A stretch of DNA of 8,983 nucleotides from Campylobacterales bacterium (GTDB lineage Bacteria > Campylobacterota > Campylobacteria > Campylobacterales > Sulfurovaceae), in the NCBI GenBank assembly GCA_014763905.1, contig JACXUN010000047.1:1-8983 (forward strand), in the 5' to 3' direction. How positions within the stretch are numbered: position 1 is the stretch's first letter; each line of letters starts with the position of its first letter. The notes below the pieces were generated by a model that saw nothing but the letters and a program-made list of their open reading frames with translations, was not told the DNA's origin and ran no database searches. The position numbers and the translations under genes were made by a program. This document shows positions 1 to 5,544 of the stretch, piece by piece.

Positions 1-5
1 ATAAA

Positions 6-1232
6 TCACCCTTTCTGTTTTAACTTCAATTCAAATACATTACTACCATCTTTATAGTAGTAACCCAATGTGTATCCTAACCGTTTAGCAATATTATTGA
101 CAATATAGAGTCCCAAGCCGAAACCACTTTGGCGTTTCTCCTCTTGGGTGAAAGGCTCTAAATAATAGTCAAGGGGTTGTTCGAGACTTTTACCGGTTGA
201 GATGACTTTGATACTTTGGGTAGTAAAGATTATTTTTATCGGATCTTTACCACCATACTTGAGTCCATTATCGATAAGATTTTTGAGAGCCAGAGAGAGA
301 AGTCGAATATCGGTGGTCAATTTTTCATCTTCGGCTTCGATAATGAGTCTATCTTGGTTGATAAGCAATTTAGAGAGACTTAGATTGATAATATCGTTGA
401 TACTATGCTCTTGCAGATGGGGTTGAAACCGTTGAGTTGCGATCCGTTCCACATGAGCCAGCTCATTGATCAGCTCATTCATCCGTTCAAAAGCATTAAT
501 CAGCATCTGTTTACTACTGCCGTCTTCGACCATCTCAATAGCGATACGCCCTTTGGTAATAGGAGTTTTAAGCTCATGCATCATATTTCGCATAAAGAGA
601 TTTTTGGACTCTAAAAGTGTTCGGATATAGTGAATCGCATCATCGAAGCTTTGGGCGATCTGCCCGATTTCATCTTTACTTTTGTATTTGATTTCGATAT
701 TCATATTACCCTTAGCAAACTCGGCGACTTGGCGGTTGAGCTTTTTGAGCGGGGCGAGTTTACGCATAATGGCAATATAGAGAAACATAAAGAGAATGGC
801 GATCAAAATGGCAATCAGGATAGTCAGTTTGAGCCGAACGGTTTTTGACTCAATATCCTCTAGCATAAGTGTGGAGCCGTAACGTTGGAGATAGATATAC
901 CGATTGTCACCTATGGCAAAAATCTGCATCCGCCCATAGACCGATTCTCCCTCAAAGATGATGGTTCCTTTACTCAAAATTAGGAGTCGATTGGCATTAA
1001 TCGCTACCGGTTTGACATTGGAGTTTCGGTAAAAGCGTTTCAACTCCTCTTCGGTGGGATTAAGCTGAGCTGTAGAGAGAAGGGCATTGGCGATAAGCTT
1101 ATACCGGGCGATCTGTTCACTCTTTTGACGTTCTTTGTCCCATGAGATAAAGAGAAATAGAGCGGTAATCAAAAGAGAGAGTACGAGGGTAAAGAGGATA
1201 TTGATAAAGGTCGTAACCGAGATATTTTTCAT
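6..1232 (-). CDS. arsS: ArsS-family membrane sensor histidine kinase
   Basis: This is the sensor kinase of a two-component system: it autophosphorylates on a histidine and passes the phosphate to the regulator encoded just upstream. The 408 residues read as TM helix 1 (about 10-31), a periplasmic sensor segment (about 32-132), TM helix 2 (about 134-156), a HAMP linker (about 157-208), an H-box MMHELKTPIT with His219, an N-box NLIDNGLKYG (318-327) and a G2 box GFGLGLYI (370-377). The expected Asp-containing G1 box (DxGxG) is replaced by a degenerate STGKS at 345-349. The ATG lies 6 bases after the arsR stop with an AAAGG upstream, so the two genes are co-transcribed and probably translationally coupled. 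In Helicobacter pylori the ArsRS pair senses acid; the signal in this organism cannot be read from the sequence. The family call is firm, the signal unknown. Confidence 0.9.
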   Translation of the reverse strand: MKNISVTTFINILFTLVLSLLITALFLFISWDKERQKSEQIARYKLIANALLSTAQLNPTEEELKRFYRNSNVKPVAINANRLLILSKGTIIFEGESVYGRMQIFAIGDNRYIYLQRYGSTLMLEDIESKTVRLKLTILIAILIAILFMFLYIAIMRKLAPLKKLNRQVAEFAKGNMNIEIKYKSKDEIGQIAQSFDDAIHYIRTLLESKNLFMRNMMHELKTPITKGRIAIEMVEDGSSKQMLINAFERMNELINELAHVERIATQRFQPHLQEHSINDIINLSLSKLLINQDRLIIEAEDEKLTTDIRLLSLALKNLIDNGLKYGGKDPIKIIFTTQSIKVISTGKSLEQPLDYYLEPFTQEEKRQSGFGLGLYIVNNIAKRLGYTLGYYYKDGSNVFELKLKQKG

Positions 1233-1238
1233 ATCGGA

Positions 1239-1904
1239 TTAAACCTTTTCAGTCAGTAGGTATCCAATCCCTCGAACCGGTTTGATATAGCTGTGTTCCC
1301 TATCGATATGTGAGAGTTTTTGACGGATTCGAGAGATTATCACGTCGATATTTTTGATCGAGCTGTTGTCGTCGATATGTTCAGAATCATAGAGCAACTG
1401 TTCCCGTGATACGGCAGAGTTTTTATGACTTATCAGAATAGAGAGGATATCAAACTCCGCCGCCGTTAACTCTAACAGTTTATCTTTGAAGATGATAATC
1501 CGTGCATCCCTTTTGAGTTCAAAGAGCGGTTTGTGTGCCGTCGCCTCCTCCTGAGGATAAACCCGTCTGAGAATGGTCTTGATACGGGTAACCAACTCAC
1601 GAGGATCATATGGTTTGGGCATATAGTCATCGGCACCGCGTTCCATCGCGACCACTTTATCGGTGATATCATCACGTGCAGATGAGACGATAATCGGAAT
1701 CTGAGAGCGTTCCCGTATTTTGGGGATCACCTCCAACCCATCGATACCCGGTAGCGTCAAGTCGAGTATAATCAAATCAAATTTATGCTGAGTTAGCAGA
1801 GAAAGCCCGATATAAGGCTCCTCCGCAGCAATCACATCGATATTAAATTTATTTAAATATTCGGTTAAAATCAGAGAGAGTTCATAATCATCTTCTATCA
1901 TCAA
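1239..1904 (-). CDS. arsR: ArsR-type OmpR/PhoB-class response regulator
   Basis: This is a DNA-binding response regulator, partner of the kinase immediately downstream. A receiver domain (about 1-112) shows the acidic pocket EDD (4-6), phospho-acceptor Asp48 in LIILDLTLPG, Ser75 in the SSA switch motif and Lys97 in MPKPYD. A winged-helix effector domain (about 125-221) ends in the typical RGIGYLL hairpin. This is not the arsenic-sensing ArsR/SmtB family. The interval given is the conventional one, beginning at a TTG at 1904 that has no good ribosome-binding site and truncates beta-strand 1. The likelier start is an ATT at 1916, four codons upstream, preceded by AAGGA with 6-base spacing. It would give MIKILMIEDD, 225 residues, and place the phospho-Asp at 52, which is the position I recall for H. 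pylori ArsR. A promoter candidate lies about 28 bases further upstream. Confidence 0.92.
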   Translation of the reverse strand: MMIEDDYELSLILTEYLNKFNIDVIAAEEPYIGLSLLTQHKFDLIILDLTLPGIDGLEVIPKIRERSQIPIIVSSARDDITDKVVAMERGADDYMPKPYDPRELVTRIKTILRRVYPQEEATAHKPLFELKRDARIIIFKDKLLELTAAEFDILSILISHKNSAVSREQLLYDSEHIDDNSSIKNIDVIISRIRQKLSHIDREHSYIKPVRGIGYLLTEKV

Positions 1905-1950
1905 TATCTTTATAATGGTATATCCTTGAAAAAGCGAAATGTAATGTGAA

Positions 1951-1959
1951 ATGATAGCA
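1951..1959 (-). promoter_or_regulatory. Candidate extended -10 promoter for arsRS
   Basis: On the minus strand the sequence reads TGCTATCAT, an extended -10 (TGn followed by TATCAT, 5 of 6 to consensus). It would start transcription near 1944, leaving a leader of about 28 bases before the proposed AUU start of arsR. No convincing -35 is visible, as is usual for Campylobacterota vegetative promoters. The assignment is by motif and position only. Confidence 0.5.
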
Positions 1960-2013
1960 TGATTTTGATGTTATCAGCATTGCCCACGAGTTTATTACAA
2001 AGGAGGTCTAAAA

Positions 2014-2088
2014 ATGTTCTATCAGGGGAGTATATATATTTTTAAGAAAGGAGTTTATTATATACTGTTGTCTCGTGAACAATGCTGA
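2014..2088 (+). CDS. Possible 24-residue small protein inside the inverted repeat
   Basis: An ATG is preceded by AAAGGAGGTC with the AGGAGGT core ending 6 bases before it, the best Shine-Dalgarno in the window. It opens 24 codons to a TGA. The peptide begins MFYQGSIYIFKKGVYYILLS and is hydrophobic, with aromatic residues and basic charges, ending REQC. Its last codons lie in the right arm of the inverted repeat. A weak promoter (TTGAAA at 1926-1931 and AATGAT at 1950-1955, 18-base spacer) would start the RNA just outside the left arm. I do not recognise the peptide. The layout recalls small hydrophobic type I toxins whose mRNA ends pair, but that is analogy; a leader peptide or chance ORF is also possible. 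Confidence 0.3.
   Translation: MFYQGSIYIFKKGVYYILLSREQC
2057..2062 (-). promoter_or_regulatory. TATAAT on the strand opposite the mini-ORF
   Basis: A perfect TATAAT on the minus strand lies inside the 24-codon ORF. Transcription from it would begin near 2050 and run antisense across the start codon and Shine-Dalgarno of the mini-ORF and then through the left inverted-repeat arm toward arsR. No clear -35 is visible, and the stretch is AT-rich, so a chance match is possible. Confidence 0.3.
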
Positions 2089-2126
2089 TAACACGTTGAT
2101 TTGTTATAAAAGAATTATAAAGTGTT

Positions 2127-2171
2127 ACCATTAATCATCAGCCAATGAAAAATTAATCAATAGTTAATGGT
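2127..2171. repeat. Short inverted and direct repeats upstream of lgt promoter
   Basis: ACCATTAA (2127-2134) and TTAATGGT (2164-2171) form a perfect 8-base inverted repeat. Overlapping it are two direct copies of ATTAATCA (2130-2137 and 2152-2159) spaced 22 bases start to start, about two helical turns. They abut the lgt -10 box, where a regulator could bind. The AT-rich composition weakens the case; no regulator is assigned. Confidence 0.35.
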
Positions 2172-2175
2172 CTTC

Positions 2176-2184
2176 TGCTATACT
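2176..2184 (+). promoter_or_regulatory. Extended -10 promoter of lgt
   Basis: TGCTATACT is an extended -10 element (TGn plus TATACT, 5 of 6 to consensus) lying 28 bases before the lgt start codon, a suitable distance. There is no clear -35. Short arms TCTG (2174-2177) and CAGA (2188-2191) flank the box. Confidence 0.55.
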
Positions 2185-2212
2185 TTTCAGAGCGTTATTT
2201 AGGAGAATTTGC

Positions 2213-3043
2213 TTGGAATTTTGGAATCATATTTATCAACATTTTAACCCCGTTGCGTTTGATTTAGGGGTTATATCGGTACATTGGTACGGTCTGATGT
2301 ATGTATCGGCTCTTTTGACAGCTCTATGGTTTGCCAAGTGGATTATCAAAAAAGATCAAATGCCGATTGATAATAATCTGCTAGATAGCTATTTTATCTG
2401 GATTGAAGTGGGTATTATTTTGGGTGCTCGAATCTGGTATATCCTTTTTTATGATCCCAATACCATCTACTATCTCACACAGCCATGGCAAATTTTTAAT
2501 CCGTTTCAAGAGGGGCATTTCGTCGGTATCCGAGGAATGAGTTATCACGGTGCCGTGGTCGGTGCCACGATTGCCTCTGTACTTTTTGCCCATCGTCATC
2601 CCGGAGTCATCTATAAGATTCTGGATGTCGTAGCACTGTCAGTTCCGGTTGGATTTATCTTTGGGCGTATCGGAAACTTTCTCAACCAAGAGTTGGTCGG
2701 TAGAGCTACCGATGTTCCTTGGGGAATCTATGTAGATGGGGTACTCCGACATCCTTCACAGCTCTATGAAGGGGTCTTGGAAGGAATTTTGGTCGCATTA
2801 ATTATCTATATTTATCGAAAACATAAAGCTTTCGACGGTGCTTTGATCGGTATCTATGGGATGCTTTACGGTTTGGCACGATTTAGTGCAGAGTTTTGGC
2901 GGCAGCCGGATGTGCAGTTAGGGTTTATTTATGGTGATTGGTTGACTATGGGACAGCTGCAGAGTTTGATTATGGTGGCTCTTTCGATAGGACTCTATTT
3001 TTTCCTTAAAGTGATGGTAACAAAACGAAAAAATATTAAATAA
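2213..3043 (+). CDS. lgt: Prolipoprotein diacylglyceryl transferase
   Basis: Lgt transfers diacylglycerol from phosphatidylglycerol to the lipobox cysteine of prolipoproteins in the inner membrane, the first step of lipoprotein maturation. The 276 residues have the usual length and several membrane helices. Family landmarks are His24-Trp-Tyr26, GMSYHG at 108-113 (His112 equivalent to E. coli His103), the signature GRIGNFLNQELVGR at 151-164, HPSQLYEG at 180-187, and the C-terminal Arg223/Glu227/Arg230 cluster (RFSAEFWRQPD). The start is TTG, chosen because AGGAG sits 7 bases upstream and the protein begins at the normal family N-terminus. A candidate promoter is immediately upstream. It is followed by an AT-rich gap with a separate promoter for the next gene, so it is probably monocistronic. 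I see no GC-rich terminator after it. Confidence 0.97.
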   Translation: MEFWNHIYQHFNPVAFDLGVISVHWYGLMYVSALLTALWFAKWIIKKDQMPIDNNLLDSYFIWIEVGIILGARIWYILFYDPNTIYYLTQPWQIFNPFQEGHFVGIRGMSYHGAVVGATIASVLFAHRHPGVIYKILDVVALSVPVGFIFGRIGNFLNQELVGRATDVPWGIYVDGVLRHPSQLYEGVLEGILVALIIYIYRKHKAFDGALIGIYGMLYGLARFSAEFWRQPDVQLGFIYGDWLTMGQLQSLIMVALSIGLYFFLKVMVTKRKNIK

Positions 3044-3081
3044 AAATTAAAATATTAATTTATTAAAAATATTTATTTGGA

Positions 3082-3087
3082 TATAAT
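3082..3087 (+). promoter_or_regulatory. -10 box of the outer-membrane protein gene
   Basis: A perfect TATAAT lies within a strongly AT-rich, T-tract-bearing region 45 bases before the start codon, typical of vegetative promoters in Campylobacterota, where the -35 is replaced by periodic AT tracts. A good AAAGGA ribosome-binding site (3122-3127) follows. Confidence 0.6.
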
Positions 3088-3132
3088 AAATTGAAAGAAT
3101 ACTATTTTAATTTTTTTTAAGAAAGGAACACT

Positions 3133-3837
3133 ATGAAAAGCATTAAATTGTCTATAGTTTCACTCATCGCGTTGGGTACATTAGGATATGCAGGTGGAGA
3201 TTTTGCTCCGGTTACTGATTATGAAGTCGAAGATATTCAGCTTGCCGAAGAGGAAGCGAAAGTACCGGTTGTTGTCCCAGAACCGGTACCGGTAGCAGAG
3301 CCGGTAGTTCCACAGCCGGCAAAACCGAACGGTTTTTATGCCGGTTTAGGTATTACCGCTGTTAATTTTGAGAGCAATTGTAACTGTCCTACTTCTGGTG
3401 CAGAAGGCAAAGATAAAAACTTAGCGGTTTTAGGGCGTTTAGGATATGACTTCAACCGTTATATCGGTTTGGAAGCCAGAGCGATGAAGACATTTGCTTT
3501 GGAAAATGGTGCTGATGTCGAACATTACGGACTCTTTGCCAAACCAATGTATCCGGTAATGGATCAAGCCAATATCTATGGATTACTCGGTGTGGCTAAA
3601 ACGCAAAGCTCAGGTAAACTACAAAATGTGGATGCCGAGACATTTGCCTTGGGTGCAGGATTTGAGTATGACCTCTCTAAAGATGATTCCAAAGATCTAC
3701 TCTACCGAAGAGCATTCGACGGACAAGGCGACCAAGAGCAAGGTGTCGGTCTTTTTGTTGACTATGAGAGATTAATGGCCAAAGATGGGGCTCCGGCATT
3801 GGATACGCTGAGTGCGGGTGTGACCTACGACTTCTAA
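3133..3837 (+). CDS. Secreted outer-membrane beta-barrel protein
   Basis: A 234-residue protein with a clear Sec signal peptide: basic MKSIKLS, hydrophobic core, likely cleavage after GYA at residue 20. An acidic stretch (about 28-43) and a Pro/Val-rich linker (about 44-65, repeated PV/EP units) precede a C-terminal domain with alternating beta-strand patterns (NGFYAGLGI, LGRLGYDFNRYIGLEAR, IYGLLGVAK, FALGAGFEYDL, VGLFVDYERL). It ends in AGVTYDF; a C-terminal Phe is the usual recognition signal for outer-membrane assembly. This matches small 8-stranded OmpA-like or OMP_b-brl barrels, without an OmpA peptidoglycan-binding domain. A CNC pair (Cys83, Cys85) sits in a probable loop, which is odd for a small barrel. 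It has its own promoter and AAAGGA ribosome-binding site. The substrate or function is not apparent, and whether it forms a pore cannot be told. Confidence 0.85.
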   Translation: MKSIKLSIVSLIALGTLGYAGGDFAPVTDYEVEDIQLAEEEAKVPVVVPEPVPVAEPVVPQPAKPNGFYAGLGITAVNFESNCNCPTSGAEGKDKNLAVLGRLGYDFNRYIGLEARAMKTFALENGADVEHYGLFAKPMYPVMDQANIYGLLGVAKTQSSGKLQNVDAETFALGAGFEYDLSKDDSKDLLYRRAFDGQGDQEQGVGLFVDYERLMAKDGAPALDTLSAGVTYDF

Positions 3838-3869
3838 TTCTTATTTGAAAATCTTCTCATAATTTATAG

Positions 3870-3890
3870 GACAGGTCAATGTGACTTGTC
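3870..3890 (+). terminator. Hairpin after the outer-membrane protein gene
   Basis: GACAGGTCA and TGACTTGTC pair over 9 positions (one G-U) around a 3-base loop, 32 bases after the stop codon. There is no immediate T-run; TTTCTTTTTG follows about 13 bases later. It is probably a transcription end or 3' stabiliser, a weaker match than a textbook intrinsic terminator. Confidence 0.5.
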
Positions 3891-4114
3891 TGTATAACAT
3901 GATTTCTTTTTGTGTTTAATTTTTAAACAAGTTATAATTAAAAAAAAGGAATCTGTTTGCATCACGTCTTCTTTTTGAGATGCTATTTTAGCAGATATTT
4001 TAACTCTTTATGAGTATTGGAATGGGTTGCCTCGTAAAACTGTGACTATAATACTCCGTCGAACTCAGGTTATTATAAAGTTACTTGAAATCAATATTTT
4101 GTGGGATTTTGAAG
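3891..4114. other. Intergenic stretch without a recognised gene
   Basis: This lies between the hairpin after the barrel gene and the 3' end of tRNA-Phe. It holds a perfect TATAAT at 3933-3938 on the plus strand followed by an A-tract and AAGGA, then sequence able to form competing small hairpins: GCATC (3959-3963) with GATGC (3979-3983), or TGCTA (3981-3985) with TAGCA (3989-3993). A second TATAAT (4047-4052) is overlapped by the right half (4050-4056) of a 7-base inverted repeat GAGTATT/AATACTC. A small transcript is possible but unproven, and there is no convincing protein gene. No obvious tRNA terminator is visible near 4100. Confidence 0.35.
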
Positions 4115-4190
4115 TGGTGGCGCTGGACGGAATCGAACCGCCGACACAAGGATTTTCAGTCCTTTGCTCTACCAACTGAGCTACAGAGCC
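4115..4190 (-). tRNA. tRNA-Phe (anticodon GAA)
   Basis: A complete 76-base cloverleaf on the minus strand: acceptor GGCTCTG, D-arm GCTC-AGTTGGTA-GAGC, anticodon stem AAGGA/TCCTT with loop CTGAAAA (anticodon GAA), five-base variable region GTGTC, T-arm GGCGG-TTCGATT-CCGTC, acceptor 3' strand CAGCGCC, discriminator A and an encoded CCA. All stems pair except position 4:69 of the acceptor (U opposite C), plus one G-U in the T-stem. It lies downstream of murD on the same strand but has its own promoter. Confidence 0.97.
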
Positions 4191-4229
4191 ACTTTATTAA
4201 GGGGTTTCTTTTCAGGCTTATCTCCTGAG

Positions 4230-4249
4230 GTGGCTGAAATTATAGCCAC
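4230..4249 (-). promoter_or_regulatory. tRNA-Phe promoter with -10 inside a palindrome
   Basis: The minus strand reads GTGGCTATAATTTCAGCCAC: a perfect TATAAT (4239-4244) enclosed by 6-base inverted arms GTGGCT/AGCCAC. Transcription would begin near 4232 and give a leader of about 40 bases before mature tRNA position 1; that leader contains a further 5-bp hairpin (4212-4228). The same palindrome could alternatively act as a 3' hairpin for the murD transcript, though no T-run follows. Confidence 0.55.
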
Positions 4250-4274
4250 ATAATCTTAAATAAAACTTAAATTA

Positions 4275-5477
4275 TTAAAGATTCTCAACTAATCTGAAAA
4301 ATATTTCACCACGCTCTTTGTAGGACTTAAATTGGTCTAAACTGGCTGCTGCCGGAGAGAGCAGGGCGACATCATTATCACTTCGTTCTTGGGCGATAGA
4401 TTGGACGGCATTATCGAGTACGGTACAGGCTAGATAGTCAATGTCGTAACGCTCTGAGAGAGCGGCTAGGCGTTCACTGTTTGAGCCGATCGTATAGAGT
4501 TTGACATTTTGGGCAGTGAGCAGTTCAAATAACGGTGTTAAGTCCACCCCTTTGTCATCGCCGCCAATAATGAGACGGATGAATCGGTCGTTATATCCTT
4601 TGATTGCTTGGATGGTGGCATCTAAATTGGTAGCTTTAGAGTCATTGACCCAGAGTCGTCCAAATCGATCTTGTTTCTCTTCTTGCCGATGATGATCGAG
4701 CCGGAAGCTGTTAATGAGGTCATAATCTACTTCATCAAAGAGTACCTTGGTTACCGCTAATGCGACCAGTGCATCTTCCAGAAAAGCCGCTTTGAAACGT
4801 ATTTTAGATGCGTCGATATTAAAATAATCGGCTAAAAACTCGGCTGAGTCATACTCAACGACGAACGCATTGGTTTGAGGGAGATTAAGCCCTTTGGGAA
4901 TGAGAGCCAACTCTCCCTCTTTCATCGTAAGTAGTGGTCGGAGCTTATCCGCTTCATACTGTTGCGGTGTCCCATGCCAATCGAGATGATCTGGCGTAAT
5001 CGGTAGCAGCAGATAGATATTGGGGGAAGCGATATGGGTATGATGGAGGGTAAAAGAGCTGGACTCTAGCACCCATATTGGAGCATTTGGATCGAGTTCG
5101 GCTAATGGGGTACCGATATTCCCTCCGCTGACTGCTCCACGCTTTGCCAAGAGATGGGTAATCATCTGAGTGGTCGTGGTCTTGCCGTTGGTTCCCGATA
5201 TCCAGATCGAAAAAGGCATTGTCTTGGCGAAGTAATCGTATTCACTCATCAGATGCCGGGCTTTTGTGATCAGGGGATTGGCAGGTTTGACACTCGGTGT
5301 GGTGACCTCCAGTTCACTTTGAGACGGATCGAACATAGCGGAGGGGAAAACCTGATTGTTTTGCTCATCGGTAAAAGGTTCTTTGATATTGTCGTCAAAA
5401 AAGATACATCCGCCGTCTAATGTGTTGGCGATCGCTTTGGTAGTAAGTCCGTATCCAAATAGGGTTGGTTTTTGCAT
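4275..5477 (-). CDS. murD: UDP-N-acetylmuramoyl-L-alanine--D-glutamate ligase
   Basis: MurD is the cytoplasmic ATP-dependent ligase that adds D-glutamate to UDP-MurNAc-L-alanine in peptidoglycan synthesis. The 400 residues show the Mur ligase order: a short N-terminal UDP-binding domain (about 1-88), a central ATPase domain with P-loop GTNGKTT (95-101), GGNIGTP (118-124), ESSSF (138-142) and the lysine expected to be carbamylated in YEADKLRP (Lys178), then a C-terminal domain containing DHHRQE (261-266), NDSKATN (278-284), GGDDKG (305-310) and SPAAASLDQFKSYKERG (374-390). It is shorter than E. coli MurD (438 residues), mostly in the N-terminal domain, as is common in Campylobacterota. The ATG is preceded by AAGGA at 6-base spacing. 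It follows mraY on the same strand after 67 bases, probably as one operon. Confidence 0.97.
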   Translation of the reverse strand: MQKPTLFGYGLTTKAIANTLDGGCIFFDDNIKEPFTDEQNNQVFPSAMFDPSQSELEVTTPSVKPANPLITKARHLMSEYDYFAKTMPFSIWISGTNGKTTTTQMITHLLAKRGAVSGGNIGTPLAELDPNAPIWVLESSSFTLHHTHIASPNIYLLLPITPDHLDWHGTPQQYEADKLRPLLTMKEGELALIPKGLNLPQTNAFVVEYDSAEFLADYFNIDASKIRFKAAFLEDALVALAVTKVLFDEVDYDLINSFRLDHHRQEEKQDRFGRLWVNDSKATNLDATIQAIKGYNDRFIRLIIGGDDKGVDLTPLFELLTAQNVKLYTIGSNSERLAALSERYDIDYLACTVLDNAVQSIAQERSDNDVALLSPAAASLDQFKSYKERGEIFFRLVENL

Positions 5478-5494
5478 AGAGTTTCCTTATGTAG

Positions 5495-5514
5495 GGTGCG
5501 TTTCTCAACGCACC
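5495..5514. repeat. REP-like palindrome between mraY and murD
   Basis: GGTGCGTT-TCTC-AACGCACC is a perfect 8-bp, GC-richer stem with a 4-base loop, preceded by GTAG. The core TAGGGTGCGTT...AACGCACC resembles a dispersed intergenic REP-type hairpin that I recall from many proteobacterial genomes. It sits about 9 bases upstream of the murD AAGGA, so in the mRNA it would form a hairpin just before the ribosome-binding site and could tune murD translation or mRNA processing. Read on the plus strand it is followed by a short A-run, and read on the minus strand it is preceded by a T-run, so it does not look like a terminator for mraY. Confidence 0.6.
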
Positions 5515-5544
5515 AAAAAGATATTGGTTATTTATGGAAATGAA

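Larger units (their letters stand above)
1970..2092. repeat. 123-bp element bounded by a 21-bp inverted repeat
   Basis: The left arm (1970-1990, beginning GTTATCAGCATTG and ending CACGAG) and the right arm (2072-2092, beginning CTCGTG and ending CAATGCTGATAAC) are reverse complements at 19 of 21 positions; the only differences are two adjacent central bases (CC against TT). They enclose 81 bases with a strong Shine-Dalgarno, a 24-codon ORF and a TATAAT on the opposite strand. Inside the arms, ACAA (1997-2000) can pair with TTGT (2068-2071), extending the stem beyond a one-sided bulge. I see no target-site duplication. It could be a miniature mobile element, a long-range RNA stem around a small gene, or an operator pair. 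Confidence 0.75.

Noticed and set aside
44..100. Frameshift or truncation of the kinase C-terminus
   Set aside because: The G2 box and the final beta-strand are intact and a stop follows at the normal family end; the gene is complete in the window.
1239..1904. Arsenic-sensing ArsR/SmtB repressor, from the shared gene name
   Set aside because: The protein has a receiver domain with phospho-Asp and an OmpR-type winged helix; it lacks the ArsR/SmtB architecture.
3957..4013. 18-codon TTG-started ORF after AAGGA in the tRNA-Phe gap
   Set aside because: It has a rare start and low-complexity Phe/Arg/Tyr content, and it overlaps hairpin-forming sequence; a plausible SD alone is not enough.
4212..4249. 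Hairpins after murD as an intrinsic terminator
   Set aside because: Two stems exist, but neither is followed by a T-run in the murD direction, and the larger one contains a perfect TATAAT placed correctly for tRNA-Phe.
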